Assembly: GCF_000002985.6 (NCBI RefSeq)
Contig: NC_003279.8
Location: forward strand, 2,976,001-3,040,000
Length of the DNA stretch: 64,000 nucleotides
Direction: 5' to 3'
DNA from: Caenorhabditis elegans
Taxonomy: Eukaryota; Nematoda; Chromadorea; Rhabditida; Rhabditidae
The notes below the pieces were generated by a model, which searched no databases, was not told the origin of the DNA, and saw nothing but the letters and a program-made list of their open reading frames with translations. The position numbers and the translations under genes are program-made. Numbering within the stretch: position 1 is the stretch's first letter; each line of letters begins with the position of its first letter. Of the stretch, positions 45,664 through 57,904 are shown piece after piece.

Positions 45664-48600
45664 ATGCCCCAATACTATTGTCACAATTGTCGTGCCTCGT
45701 TTGACATTGACGAGTCTGCACAAATTGCATGTACCAGATGTCATGGAGAATTCGTTGAGATTGTCAATCGACCAGCTAGTGAGGATGCTTTGTGTTTTGT
45801 GGAACAAGAAAAAATAATCAGAAAAATCAAAATTTTGCCGAAAAAACAAAAAAAATCAATTTTCGTCAAAAAAAAAATCGAAAACCATTTTTTTTAATGC
45901 AAAAAAGTCAATTTTTACCAAAATATTCAGAAAAAATTAATTTTTGACGAAAATAATTACTTTTCCGAAAAACAACTTTAAAAAATCAAATTTTGTCAAC
46001 AAAAAAATCAACTTCCGAAAAAACAATAAATTTCTGAAATATTATTTGTCAAAAAAAATTAAAAATTATTTTTTTCTCGAACAAAAAACAATGGATTTTT
46101 CTTCCGAAAACAACAGAAAATTTAATTTTTGACGAAAAAAACTTCTTTTCCGAAAAACAACTTTAAAAATTCCATTTTTTTCAAAAGAAAAAATTAATTT
46201 TGTAAAAAAAACCAAAGAATCAATTTTTGTCAAAAAAAAATTAAAAACCGGTTTTTATCAGAAAACAAAAAAATTATTAAATAAATTAATTTTCATCAAA
46301 AAAAAAGCAGAAAAAAGCCAATTTTGCTGAAATATTTTTCGCCAAAAAAAAATCGTTTAAAAATCAATATTTGTAACAAAAAAAATCAATTTCTGTCAGA
46401 AAAATTATTTATTTTTATTTTAAAAAAAATCAATTTTTGCCCAATCAATTAGAAAAACATTGCCTATAAAATCGAAAAACATTGCCTATAAAATCAAGTT
46501 TTGTCAAAAAAAATTAATTTTTGCTAAAAAAAAAACCAAAATCATCAATTTTGCCAAAATGAACCGATTATATAAAATCAGTTTTTCTCGAAAAATATTT
46601 TTTAAATTAAAACATTCAATTTTTACAACAAAAAAAACCAAAAAAATCTATTTGCCGAAAAAAATCCAAAAAAAAACCTAACAATTGTTGCACAAAAAAG
46701 CCAAAAAACTTCAATTTTGTCGGAAAAAAACAATTTTCCTTTAAAAAACGATTTTTCTGAAAAAAAAAACTTCAATTTTTGCTGAAAATAACGAAAAAAA
46801 TCTCAAAAAAACCAGAAAGAAAAATCAATTTTCTTTAAAAAAAAACTATTTTTCTGAAAAAAAACAAAACAAAAACTTCGATTTTGGCTGAAAATAACGA
46901 AAAAATCAATGTTTTCAAAAAAAAAGTCATTTTAAAAAATCCGTTTTTGAAAAAAAAAACGAATTTTGTCAAAAAAAAAACCAAAAAAAATTTTTTTGTA
47001 AAAATTTGTTCTTAAAAACTCAAATTTTGTAGGAAAAATTAAATTTTTACAAAAAAAAATAGATATTTACCCAAATAATCAGAAAAGACTGCCAAAAATC
47101 AATTTTCGCCCTAAAAAAACTAATTAAAACCATTTTTTGCAGTGATGGCAGCTGCGATGCCCCAAGGATTCGGACAAATGGCATTCGGACACATTGCTGA
47201 TCTTCTTCGTACTGGAATTGCTGCAGAAATTCGTGGAGCTCAACAGCAACACGCTGCTCCACAACAACAGCAACCACAGGGAGCACCACAAGAACCAGAA
47301 ACTCCACAAGCTGAGCAACCACAACCACGTGCTGCTGCTGGTGGTAGAGAACAACAGCATACACTTGAAGAATTTATTAGAAACATGTTCAGAGTAAGCT
47401 TAAACTATTCTGAAACTCTGCGGCGCATTTTTTTCAGTTTAAAAAAAATTTCCTATAAAAAATGTTTTTTTTTCACGAAAATCACAACAAAAAATTTTTT
47501 TTTGATGATTTTTACGGAAAATTTTCCAGAAAATAACCTTTTTTCTCTTGAAATTTGATATTTTTGCAGTTTAAACGATTTTTTCCAAATTTTCAGTGAA
47601 TTCTGCGAATGAAAATCAGCACAGAAAACATTTTTTTTAATTTTAGATCAATATTAAACGCTTATTTTTTAATTTTAGTGATAATTTTCCAGAAAAATTC
47701 GCTTTTTTCACATTTATCATGGAAAATTTGAAAACAAAATCCCCATTGGAAAAAATCCCAATCAATTAAAAAATCTTTCACATTTATAAATATAAAAATA
47801 AATATAAATGTGAAAGATTTTTAAATTGATTGGGATTTTTTCCAATGAGAATTTTTTTTTTTTCAAATTTTCCATAATAAATGTGAAAAAAAGCAAATTT
47901 TTCTGGAAAATCATCACTAAAATGAAAAAATAAGCGTTTAATAGTGGTTGAACATTAAAATTAACAAAAAATCATGTTCTGTGCTGATTTTCATGGGAAA
48001 TACGTTTTTTTTTTCAGAAATTCACTGAAAATTTGAAAAAAAAATGTTCGTAAAAACTCTGCAAAAATATCAAATTTCAAGAGAAAAAAGGTTATTTTCT
48101 GGAAAATTTTCCGTAAAAATCATCAAAAAACTTCTTTTTTTTTTGGTGTGTTTTTTTTGGTTTCGTTAAAATTCTGCAAAAACATCAAATTTCGAGCAAA
48201 ACTTGTGATTTGTATGAAAAAAATTTGTTTTTCTGAAAATCCTGAAAATCCTGCAAAAAATCAAATTCCGCGGGAAAAAATAGGATTTTCTGCAGAAATT
48301 TTTTTTTTTTGTGAAAAACAATTACAAAAAATTGGAAAGAAAATTTTTTAAGAGAAACGTTAAAAAATTTTTAATTATCTTTTTTTTTCATCGCAGAAAA
48401 TTTGAAAAATCACTAAAATCCTGCAAAATCATCAAATTTCATGCGAAAAAATGTGATTTTCTTTTAAAAAAACGTTTTTTTTTGTGAAAATTGCCGAAAT
48501 TTTTCGAAAATCCTGAAAATAGCGCAAAAACATCACATTTTGCGTGATAAAAATGGGATTTTCTGCAAAAAAAACAAAAAAATGGAAAGAAACACTTTCA

Positions 48601-51600
48601 ATAGAAACAACGCGGAAATTTTGAAAAAATCGCTAAAATCCTCCAAAATCATCAAATTTCTTGCGAAAAAAAATGTGATTTTTGGGTGGAAAAAAAACGT
48701 ATTTTTCGTGAAAATTTTGGCAGAAACGAAGAGAAAAAAAGTTTTTTTTTCGGAAAATCACCGAAAATTTGAAAAAAAATCCGCAAAAAATTTATTGTGT
48801 TTAAAAATGCTTCAAAAACCTCGCCAAGTATGACTTTTGGTTTAAAAATTGAACAAAATTTCAGCCAGATCCACGTGGAGCCGCCGAAGAAGCCGCCAGT
48901 GCTCAGCAGCAGCAGCAGCAACCACATCCAAATGTGACATTCTCATTCCAAATGCCCGGTGGAATTGGTGTTCAGATTCATGCACATACTGCCGGAGGTG
49001 GTGGTGGTAACAATCCAGATGGAATGCCATTTGGGATGGAAATTGGGGAACGTGCTGATTTGGAGTCTGCAATGCAGGAGATTCTGGCTCAATTTCAGGT
49101 AAGGGTGTCGTTTTTCGAATTTTTGAATTTTTGAAAATCGGAAAAATGCACAGAAAATGAACCTTAAAATACTTTTTTTTTTAAATAAATTTTTTCGAAA
49201 AAGTAAAAGAAATTATCAAAATTTAGAGTTAATTTTCAAAAAATCGAAAAATTCGAAAAAAAATTTGAAAATTCATTTTAGCTAACAGAAAATCATTGTT
49301 TGCCCTAAAAAAAAATTATTTTTGTCAAAAAAAACTAATTTAAAATTTGGCAGAAAATGCATTTTCAATTCTCTCTTTTTTTCGAAAAAATCAAACATTT
49401 TCAATTTTTCGTTAAAAAAATATCAATAACTTAAAAAAGAAAGAATTTAGCATTCACTATAGCTGACAAAAAAGTTTTATGCCAAAAAACGGAAAATCAA
49501 AAAAACCAAAAACAAAAAAATGTTCGATTTATCTATTTAAAAAAACAAAAAAAAAATTGATTTTCCGTTTTTCAAAAAAAATCAAATAATAAAAAAAAAA
49601 GAATTGAAAATGCATTTTCTGCCTTAAAACCCAAAAAAAACTCAGTTTTTGTTGAAAAATCTATCTTCGTCAAAAAATTTTTTTTTCAACAACAATTTTT
49701 TGATCAAAAAAAAATTTTCTGGAAAAAAAACCAATTTCGGAATATCGGAAATCGAAAAAAAAACGACAAATTTTTGATTTTCCGCTTAAAAAAATCAATT
49801 TTTTTAATCAAAAAATTAAAAAAAAAAATTAAATCCATTTTAGCTAACAAAAATAAACATTTTATGCTCGTAAAACCAAAAAAAATCAATTTCGAAATAT
49901 TGGAAAAACTAAAAAAAACGAAATATTTTCGATTTTCCTATTTAAAAAAATCGAATTTTTTTCAAAAAGTTTTAAAAAACGAAACAATTTTTAAATATTT
50001 TCTGCCTTAAAAACCAAAAAACGAAATGAAAAATCTTCGTCAAAAAAATTTATTCAGCCAACTTGTTCTGAAAATAACCAAAATTAACAGTTTTTGTTCA
50101 AAAAAAATTTTCTAAAAACCAATTTCGAAATAATGGAAAATCGAAAATCCATTTTAGCTAACAAAAAAAATTAATTTTTGCCCTTAAAAATTTTTCTGAA
50201 AAAAAAAAAACAAAAAACCATTCGATAAATCGGAAAATCGAATTTTTTAATCGAACAATTCAAAAAAAAAATTAAACCCATTTTAGCTAACAAAAATAAA
50301 CATTTTATGCTCTTAAAACCAAAAAAAAATCAATTTCGAAATTTTGGAACAACGAAAAAACGAAATTTTTTTATTTTTTTGTTTTTTCGTTTTTCCAGAA
50401 AATCTAATTTTTTTTCAGAAAAAAAAAACGAAAAAATGTAGATTTTTCAATTTTTTTTTTTGAAAAATTTTTAAACAGTAAAAAAAAACCCTATGATTCC
50501 AGGCTGCGGGTGGTGAAGGTGGACAACGTCAAGGTGGATTCACAGAAGCTGAAGTGAAAGAGTATCTTCCAATGAAAAAAGTGACACAGGAGCATATTGA
50601 TAATGGAGCACAGTGTACTACGTGTTTTGATACATTCAAGTTGGATGAGGATGTTGGTGCACTCGACTGTAATCACATTTTCCATCGTCCGTGCATTGAG
50701 CCGTGGCTTAAGACTAAGAATTCGTGTCCGGTGTGCCGTCAGAAGGTTAATATGAAAGAATGGAAAAAGAATCATCTGAAAAAGGTACGGGCTTCGTTTT
50801 TTTTTTTTAACAAAAAAAGTAATATATTTAGAATTTTTTTTTTTAATATGTGAAACTTGCGGTTTTAACAAAAAAAATTCCATTTTTTTGGAAAAAAATC
50901 GCAGTTTTAATTTTTTTTTTGAAAAATGGAGGTTTTCAGGGTTTTTTTAACCACTAGTTTCACAGAAAAATTGAAATTCTTACAATTCTTCAAAATTCAA
51001 AAATTTCCCATTTTGTTTTAAAAAAATAGTAATTTTATTACGGGGAACACAAAATTTTGAGAATACGTACTGTGCAACATATTTGACGCGCAAAATATCT
51101 CGTAGCGAAAACTACAGTAACTCTTTAAATGACTACTGTAGCGCTTGTGTCGATTTACGGGATCTCGATGTTTTTATTTATCGGCAGAATATTAGGCAAA
51201 AACAAAAAATAAGGCAAAAACAAAAGAGAAAATACTACGAAAAAAACGGCGGAAAATTGAATATCCCTGTTCGAGCCCGTAAATCGACACAAGCGCTACA
51301 GTAGTAATTTAAAGAATTACTGTAGTTTTCGCTACGAGATATTTTGCGCATTCTCGGAATTTTGTGTTCCCGTAATAAAATGTTCAACTAGTAATTTTAG
51401 AATAAAACAGGGTGGGCAGCAATTGCCAATTCGTCGATTTGCCGCAATTTTCATTTTCGGCGAATTGCCGGGTTGCCGGAAATTTGAAAAATGGCAAATT
51501 GCCGGTTTGCCGGAAATTTGAAAAATGTCAAATTGCCGGGTTGCCGGAAATTTGAAAAATGTCAAATTGCCGGGTTGCCGGAATTTTCCATTTTCGTCAA

Positions 51601-52163
51601 ATTGTTGGTTTGCCGAAAATTTGAAAAAAAACGGCAAATTGCCAATTTGTCGATTTGCCGGAATTTTTCATTTTCGGAAAATTGCCGACTTTGCCAGAAA
51701 TTTGAAAAATAGCAAAATGCCGGTTTGCCGGAAATTTGAAATAACGGCAAATTGCCGGGTTGCCGGAAACTTTTATTTTTGGCAATTTTGAAATCTTATC
51801 ATCGATCTCAAATAGGGCCTGAACGTTGCCGAATTTGAAGTCGTGAAAGTTGGGTTTTGCAAGCCGCCGCACGCTTTCTTTCGTATTTTTCGCTTTTTCA
51901 ACAGGAAATTTCAAACGGAATTCAATTGAAAATAGATTTTTATTGAAAATTACATTCTTTTTCTGAATAGCTTTATTTGAGCCAAATTAGTTGGAAAAGA
52001 ATATAATTTTCAAAATAAAAATCAATTTTCAATTGATTTTCCCATCGAAATTTCCTATTGAAAAAACGAAAAAATACGAAAACCCGCGCCCTCTGCCTAT
52101 TATATACAATAAATATCTGTTTTTTTTCAGCTCCAGGAAGCTGATCTCGATTCGCTCGACTAG
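45664..52163 (+). CDS. RNF126/RNF115-type RING E3 ubiquitin ligase
   Basis: Five exons: 45664-45778, 47143-47393, 48865-49098, 50503-50784 and 52131-52163, giving 304 residues. An N-terminal zinc finger (YYCHNCRASFDI...IACTRC) is the BCA2 zinc finger that binds BAG6 or ubiquitin in mammalian relatives. A Gln/Pro-rich middle is followed by a RING-H2 domain with C238, C241, C256, H258, H261, C264, C275 and C278 (CTTCFDTF, CNHIFHRPCIEPWL, CPVC). The protein ends LQEADLDSLD. RNF126 acts in cytosolic quality control of hydrophobic proteins. The start is 2 bases after CCCCAG, 240 bp downstream of the NOB1 stop, so the two probably form an operon. The exon 1 donor could instead be 28 bases downstream; I chose A|GTGAGG. 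Introns 1 and 3 are long and A-rich. Confidence 0.93.
47470..48125. repeat. Long palindrome in RNF126-type gene intron 2
   Basis: The inner arms are near-perfect around 47795 (TTTCACATTTATA and TATAAATGTGAAAG; also TTGATTGGGATTTTTTCCA). The match extends outward through TTTCCAGAAAAATTCGC to a GAGAAAAAAGGTTATTTTCT segment at 48080, matching 47527-47550. Arms are about 300 bp with very little loop. Confidence 0.88.
51035..51378. repeat. Palindromic repeat, family D
   Basis: Copy in the last intron of the RNF126-type gene. It has a variant centre (TATCGGCAGAATATTAGGCA and a GGCAAAAACAAA repeat), a form shared with the copy at 62.1 kb. Confidence 0.92.
51410..51790. repeat. CCGGCAAA-type repeat tract, GGGTTGCCGG variant
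   Basis: About 9 units of AAATTGCCGGGTTGCCGGAA and AAAATGTCAAATTGCC. It differs from the other tracts by the GGGTTGCCGG spacer, so it is a sub-family that probably expanded locally. Confidence 0.9.
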
Positions 52164-52475
52164 AAGCAGTGATCACATCTGCAAACGTGTAAATTTCTTT
52201 CTACTTGTGTACATTTTCTTCTTCTCCTCTGTTAGCTTTTTTATGTCTACCTAAATCAAAACGAACACCATCTTTCCGTTGTGCGTCTTCTCCAGTCTTG
52301 ATTCCATAATGTTTTGACCATTCATTAAATACCCAATTTTTCATTCATAAGCGTTAAATAGAAATGCTTAAGAAGAAATAAATAGTTTTAAATAAATCAT
52401 TGGACTAGTGTCACAGGTGCGGAAAACAAATAAATTAGAGATAATATTCCCGGTATTTAAAAGCAAAATGATATA
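52164..52475. terminator. Convergent 3' region of RNF126-type gene and sec-11
   Basis: 312 bp between the two stop codons. Plus-strand AATAAA signals lie at 52377-52382 and 52391-52396 and suit the 3' end of the RING gene. There is no coding sequence. Confidence 0.65.
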
Positions 52476-55092
52476 TTAGTTTTCCTTATGCAACAGGACG
52501 AAGAGACCGAGGAAGGCGAGTACGGCGTATTTGAGCTTTGGATAGTCGTTCATAATGATTGTCACCATTCCAACATATGGAAGAAGTCCCTTTGTTCGGC
52601 CAACGACGTCTGTACGGCTGAGCCAAAGTTGTCCAGGAGCATAGAGGCCACGATCATCGACTTGATTATTGTCTCCTTTTGTTAGAATCTTTGTGTTGTC
52701 AGCTGACTTCTCGTGGACCTGAAAATCATTTTGAATTATAGATTTCTAAATAAAAGTAGGAATCGGGGGTGGGCGGAAAACGACGACTGAAAAAATTTTT
52801 TTTTGGAAAATTTGAAAAAAAAATTGCCGGAAATTTTCAATTCCGGCAATTTGCCATTTTGCCGGAAATTTTCAATTCCGGCAAATTGTTGTTTTTCCAA
52901 TTTGCCGGAAATTTGTAATTCCGACATATTGCCGATTTGCCGGAAATTTGTAATTCCGACAAATTGCCGATTTGCCGGAAATTGTTTATTCCGGCAATTT
53001 GTCGTTTTGCCAGTTTGCCGGAAATTTTCAATTCCGGCAAATTTAAGATTTACCGGAAAAACGGCAAATTTCCGAAAATTTTCGGCAAATTGTGGTTTTG
53101 CACATTTTTTGGAAATTAAGAAATTTCAATTTTAATCGGCAAATTTGTACGCATCCTAATTATAATTTCCGGCAAATCGGGAATTTTTGGCCGATTTGCC
53201 GAACAGCAGTTGCCGGCCACTCCTGGTAGGAATCTCCGATCAAATTGAGGCTTCACCGATCGGAAAAACGGGAGAACTCAAACCACGCCATTTTTCTGTG
53301 CCGCACGCAATTTTTTCTGCAAATGTTAAATTTTAAACAGGACAACGAAGCTCCGAACGCATTCGCAATAAACAACAAGCCGTGCGTTATTTCGGAGCTT
53401 CGTCGTCTTGTTTGAAATTAAAATTTTGCAGAAAAACTTGCGTGCGGCACAGAAAAATGGGCGTGGTTTTAGTTCTCCTGTTACACCATTTCTCCATTCG
53501 GCGGTGCCTCGGGGATACGGGAAACATTGCAAAAACCGTGCCAGAGTTACAAACAATATATCCGAGAGAAAGGCCAAAAATGCCCCTTTTTTTGCAACTC
53601 TGGCACGGTTTTTTTTTGCTCCGCCCGCAATTTTTCCTGTTCAATTTTTTTGAAAAAATAGGAAATAGGACAAAATTTGTGCTAAAACTTCAAATTTCGC
53701 CAACTTTTCCGTGTCGCAGAGGCCGGAAATAGATTTTTACTCGATAATTGTCCTTTTAGTCGCTTATCTCACGTTTTTTCGCCAATTTGAAGCTATTATT
53801 AATGTGCTTAAATTATTGAAATAACCTGAGTTAAACGACAAAAATTAGCAAAAAATGACAATAATCAGATAAAATTCAATTTCCGGCTGCTGGGACACAA
53901 AAAATTCGGCAATATTAGGTTAAGTACGTCGTTTTTTCATAATTTTTCATTGTAAAATTCGATTTTTTGGCGCCATTTCGTGTCAGTCACTCCTTCGAAG
54001 GTAGTACCTTGATAACTCTGTGCACAATTGGAATTTCGCGTCCTTCAACCTTGAAAACTGTGATATCACCGACGCGTACTGGATCCTCAAGATCATTGGT
54101 CAACAGAAGCAGATCTCCACGGTAGAATGCTGGCTCCATTGAGCCGGAGAGAACGACAACTACTGGAGAATCGGATCCAGTGATTACCATCATTCCCTTC
54201 CAGATCATCAATGCCGATGAGACGACCATCGCAAAGTTGAGGCATTGGTAAAAGAGCTGGAAATGGTGAAATTTTTGGGTTTAATTTTAAAAAATCGTTA
54301 AAATCCGGCAAAAATATCAAATTTCGAGCGGGGAAACATGATTTTTTGTGGAAAAAAAGCGAATTTTCATAGGAAATCGTAGCAAAAAGCAAATTAAATT
54401 TAAATTTTCTTTTTAAAAAAAGCATTTTTTGTGATGAATTACATGGTTTTTTTTTAAAAGAAATTGCAGAAATTCTTCAAAAACAACAAATTTCGAGACA
54501 AAAAATTTGATTTTCTTAAAAAAACGAATATTGTTAGTATTTTGGATCCGTGAATTATGCAAAAAAGCGGCGTCGCGCAGAAAAATAGGCGGAGCGTAAT
54601 TTTGCAACCCTGCGGCATGGTTTTTCTTTTTTTCGATTTTACTTGATTTTTTTTTTTTTCTAACAAAAATGTGATCCTATTAATAAAATTCTTTTTTTTT
54701 TAAAGAAAATCACAGTTTTAGCTCGAAATTTGACGTTTTTGAAGAATTCCTGTAATTTATTGGAAAAAAGCCTATTTTTTTGATGAAAATCATCACAAAA
54801 AATTCATTTTTAAAAAAAGAAAATTCCAAATATTTCGAAAAAAATTTTTACGAATTAAAAACTCCTGCGCGGTCCTGAAAAGAAAAACATATTTTCCATG
54901 AAAAATATTAAATTTGTCTTAAAAACTAAATTTTCTCTGGATTTTTCGATGATTTCCTATAAAAATACACCCTTTTTCCACTGAAAATCCCTTTTTTTCG
55001 CTCGAAAATAATTTTTTTGCAAAATTCAGTACCTGACGAATATTCATCTGGCGGATCTCGCTGAACATCGCAACATCGGGAAGGAACTTCAT
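52476..55092 (-). CDS. sec-11: Signal peptidase catalytic subunit SEC11
   Basis: Three exons: 55092-55033, 54256-54008 and 52718-52476, all in phase 0, giving 183 residues. It removes signal peptides from secretory and membrane proteins at the ER. It has a short cytosolic N terminus ([20 protein letters not shown]) and a membrane segment ([19 protein letters not shown]). The catalytic serine S59 is in [11 protein letters not shown]. The histidine H99 (IVHRVIK) replaces the lysine of bacterial enzymes. Aspartates follow in [16 protein letters not shown]-terminal hydrophobic segment is [13 protein letters not shown]. The start codon directly follows TTTCAG, 245 bp downstream of rpb-7 on the same strand, which fits the second gene of an operon. 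Confidence 0.96.
52825..53225. repeat. CCGGCAAA-type repeat tract
   Basis: About 10 units of TTGCCGGAAATTTTCAATTC and CGGCAATTTGCC, in intron 2 of sec-11, close to the exon 3 acceptor. Confidence 0.9.
53262..53620. repeat. Two adjacent hairpins
   Basis: The first (about 53270-53490) has arms GAGAACTCAAACCACGCCAT and ATGGGCGTGGTTTTAGTTCTC, with inner ACGAAGCTCCGAA and TTCGGAGCTTCGT. The second (53524-53620) has arms AAAAACCGTGCCAGAGTT and AACTCTGGCACGGTTTTT. Both lie in sec-11 intron 2. Confidence 0.85.
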
Positions 55093-55337
55093 CTGAAATG
55101 GGATTATGCGAGTTTTAAGTCCAATTAAAGAATATAAATGAGGAGAATATAAAAAAAAAGATATTAAAAATGGTAAAAAACCAAGTTTTAAGTTCCAAAA
55201 AGCAAGTAAAACCAATAAAATGAGATCCTTTAAGGTTTAAACGTAACAGATGGATTTTAAAAAAAGTAAAAATTAAAATATTGTGAAATAACGTGGTGAT
55301 AGATAAATTATGATACAGCGAATCGTTGAAAACCAGA

Positions 55338-55862
55338 TCATTCCGCTTGGCACAGTCCGAGAAAATCGTCCATCAAGGTTCCGATGGCAAAAATGTCGTT
55401 AGCATCGACACGTGTTCCGATGAGCTTCACACGGATCTCATCATCATTCCGAATCACATTCGCCTCATCATTGGTCTTGTAGCACGGTTTCTCACTGTTC
55501 GGATCGAATTCCATGTCTGGTGGAATACAATGACGACTGATGAAGCATGAAAGTGGTCCGATATCACAGAAAATGCCGACTTTATTGACCTGTGTGACGA
55601 CTCCATCGACGACTTGTCCTTTGAACGGGCGGAACACGATGGCCTTGTAACGGACCGGGTAGATGACGAATCCACGGCCAGGCTGGATCAGGCCGTGGCC
55701 GATCGTGTCGATTGTGGTGACTGCGATGACGAATCCGTACTTTCCTGTGCACGTTCCCTCGACTTCGTTGAACAGCTTCATTTTGATGGTTTCGTTCAGG
55801 TTTGGACCGAAATATTTCGGATGGAGGCAGACTTCATGGTCGAGTGACAAGTGGAAGAACAT
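55338..55862 (-). CDS. rpb-7: RNA polymerase II subunit RPB7
   Basis: A single exon of 174 residues. RPB7 pairs with RPB4 to form the stalk of RNA polymerase II, which contacts emerging RNA. The protein begins [19 protein letters not shown] and keeps the family's RNP-like half ([20 protein letters not shown]). An S1/OB domain follows ([33 protein letters not shown]). The end is [12 protein letters not shown]. The length matches human POLR2G (172). The start immediately follows TTTCAG. An upstream in-frame extension to 55988 exists but lies before the acceptor, so I exclude it. It is probably the first gene of an operon with sec-11. Confidence 0.98.
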   Translation of the reverse strand: MFFHLSLDHEVCLHPKYFGPNLNETIKMKLFNEVEGTCTGKYGFVIAVTTIDTIGHGLIQPGRGFVIYPVRYKAIVFRPFKGQVVDGVVTQVNKVGIFCDIGPLSCFISRHCIPPDMEFDPNSEKPCYKTNDEANVIRNDDEIRVKLIGTRVDANDIFAIGTLMDDFLGLCQAE

Positions 55863-57005
55863 CTGAAAGTTCTTAAATTTGTATTTAAAAGAGGAAATCG
55901 TAACGGTTCTGGGTTTTTTAGTGATTTTTTTTGGTTTAAAACTCAAATTTCTATCGATTTTTGCATGTAAACTCTGTGTTTCAAGCATAAAAATCGTTTT
56001 TTAAAATTTAATTTTTACTATTAAAACAGGAGTAATTTTTAACGTTGAAGATCCAAAATGTGCTCAAATGGACGAATTTCGTAATGAAATTTCTCAAAAT
56101 TCCGAAAAACCCGGCTAAGTTCACTTGTTCAGTAAGCCCGTTCAGAATATACCCAGATTTAAACCAAATTAAAACCGTACAAGCCTATATTGTGAATTTA
56201 TCTGCACAAATTTGGTTTGGATCTACACAAACCTACACAAATTCAGTTTACATCTACTCAAACTTGCAATCTATGCAAATTATGTTTGAATCTAGACAAT
56301 CTTGGTTTACATCTGCCCAAAATTAGAATTTTTCATAATATAGGCTTGTACGGTTTAAATCTGGGTATATTCTGAACGGGTTTACTGAGTGGAATAGCGA
56401 AATTTGGCCACTTTTCCGCGTCGCGGCGATGGAAAGTTCACTTTTTTTTAAATTATCATCCTTTATTGCTTAAAAACGTGAGATAATCGATCAAATTATG
56501 CAAAAAGAGATGAAAATTCCAAAAAAGTCCACTTCCAATCGCTGCGACATGGAAAGTAGCCAGAATTGGAGATTTTACCCGACATAAAAAATGTTCGAGC
56601 ACTCTTTAAGAATTTTTATTGCAAAATTCGCTTATTTGAGCATATTTCGGTCTTATACATTCAAAATACCTAGAATCTTTACTCCTAAAAGTTAAAAACC
56701 CCCTTAGAGAAATTTTATGCACGAATTCTGGATTTTACACACAAAAAATCGATTTCTGATCAAGTATTTATTGCGTAAAACAAGAAAATTGAGTTTTAAA
56801 ACCAAAAAAAAACAATTAAAAACGAAAAAATCCACCAAAATCTATTCGAAAAATAAATAAATTTCGTACACGAAGCGTAAGCGCACCAGTTGCGTGCCAA
56901 CGAGACGAAGAATGCGCCAGCAGGCGTCCTTGGCGCATATCTCGTTTTTCTTTTATTTTGCCAACTCCGCTCGGTTTTTCCTCTTTAAAATCGAATATTT
57001 CACAT
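55863..57005. other. Divergent spacer between rpb-7 and the ARFRP1-type gene
   Basis: Contains a family B palindrome (about 56045-56690). Inside it a second inverted repeat (about 56130-56390) has arms GTTCAGAATATACCCAGATT and AATCTGGGTATATTCTGAAC. The last 250 bp before the GTPase include an inverted GAAGCGTAAGCGCACCAGTT patch and no exon. Confidence 0.65.
56045..56690. repeat. Family B palindrome with a second palindrome inside
   Basis: The outer family B has GATCCAAAATGTGCTCAAAT, CCGCGTCGCGGCGATGG and GACATGGAAAG. The inner element repeats AAACCTACACAAATTCAGTT-like 20-mers at its centre, between arms that read GGCTTGTACGGTTT. Confidence 0.78.
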
Positions 57006-57824
57006 ATGTACACACTTTCGGCGGGTATCTGGGAGAAATTCTTCAAGAAAAAAGACTATTATGTGGTGATAGTCGGTCTGGATAATGCTGGAAAAACTGT
57101 AAGTCTCTTGAATTTGAGATCTCACCGATTAATATCAGAAATTATCGATTTCAGACGTTTCTGGAGCAAACAAAATCTCACTTTGTAAAGGACTACGGGG
57201 TTCTGAATCCATCAAAAATCACGGCGACAGTTGGTTTGAATAGTAAGCCTCTAAAATGAATTAAAAATCAAAAAATTTTTTTTTTCAATTTTCAGCTGGA
57301 AATGTCGAGCTCAACAACACATGTCTTCATTTCTGGGATCTCGGAGGCCAGGAGAGTTTACGAGAACTCTGGGCGACATATTACGACGATGCAAATGCCA
57401 TGATTTTTGTTGTGGACGCAACAAGGAGCGATCTCTTCCCAATAGTAGCATCTCAGTTTAGTAAGTAGTTTGAAATTGAAATAAATCAAATTTATACCAG
57501 AAATAATAATAATAATACGAATATTTCAGAAGAAGTAATGGCCAACGAAATAGTTCAAAATATTCCAGTTTTAGTAGCGGTGAATAAAAGTGAAATGGAA
57601 GGAGCCGCCGCTGCCGCTGAGGTCAGATTTTTCTCAAAAATCGAAAAAAAAAACCGAAATTCCTGCATTAAAATCATATTTTCCAGGTCCGAATGCTGCT
57701 CGAAGACGACAATCACCGCTCGGACCTTGCAGTTCTTCCGGTTTCGGCGCTAGAAGGAACAAATATCGAAAGATGTGTTCACTGGATCGTCCGATCGTTG
57801 GCTAGCCAGCCATTATACCTTTAA
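57006..57824 (+). CDS. ARFRP1-type small GTPase
   Basis: Five exons: 57006-57098, 57155-57242, 57296-57460, 57530-57621 and 57687-57824, giving 191 residues. ARFRP1 acts at the trans-Golgi, where it recruits ARL1 and golgins. The N terminus MYTLSAGIWEKFFKKKDYY matches ARFRP1, which lacks the Gly2 myristoylation site of ARFs. G1 is GLDNAGKT (24-31), followed by TFLEQTKSHF. Switch I is KITATVGLN. G3 is WDLGGQE. G4 reads NKSE, with glutamate in place of the usual aspartate. G5 is VSAL. The four introns are short, and I see no trans-splice acceptor near the start. Confidence 0.95.
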
Positions 57825-57904
57825 CCTCTCGGGTAGCTGTATATAATAATTATAATCTATTGCATACTGACATGAATAGAAGAATCCTGTGATGATTTCC
57901 TAAC

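Noticed and set aside
55863..55988. 42-residue N-terminal extension of RPB-7
   Set aside because: It precedes the TTTCAG acceptor and is absent from the conserved family, whose members start MFYH or MFFH.
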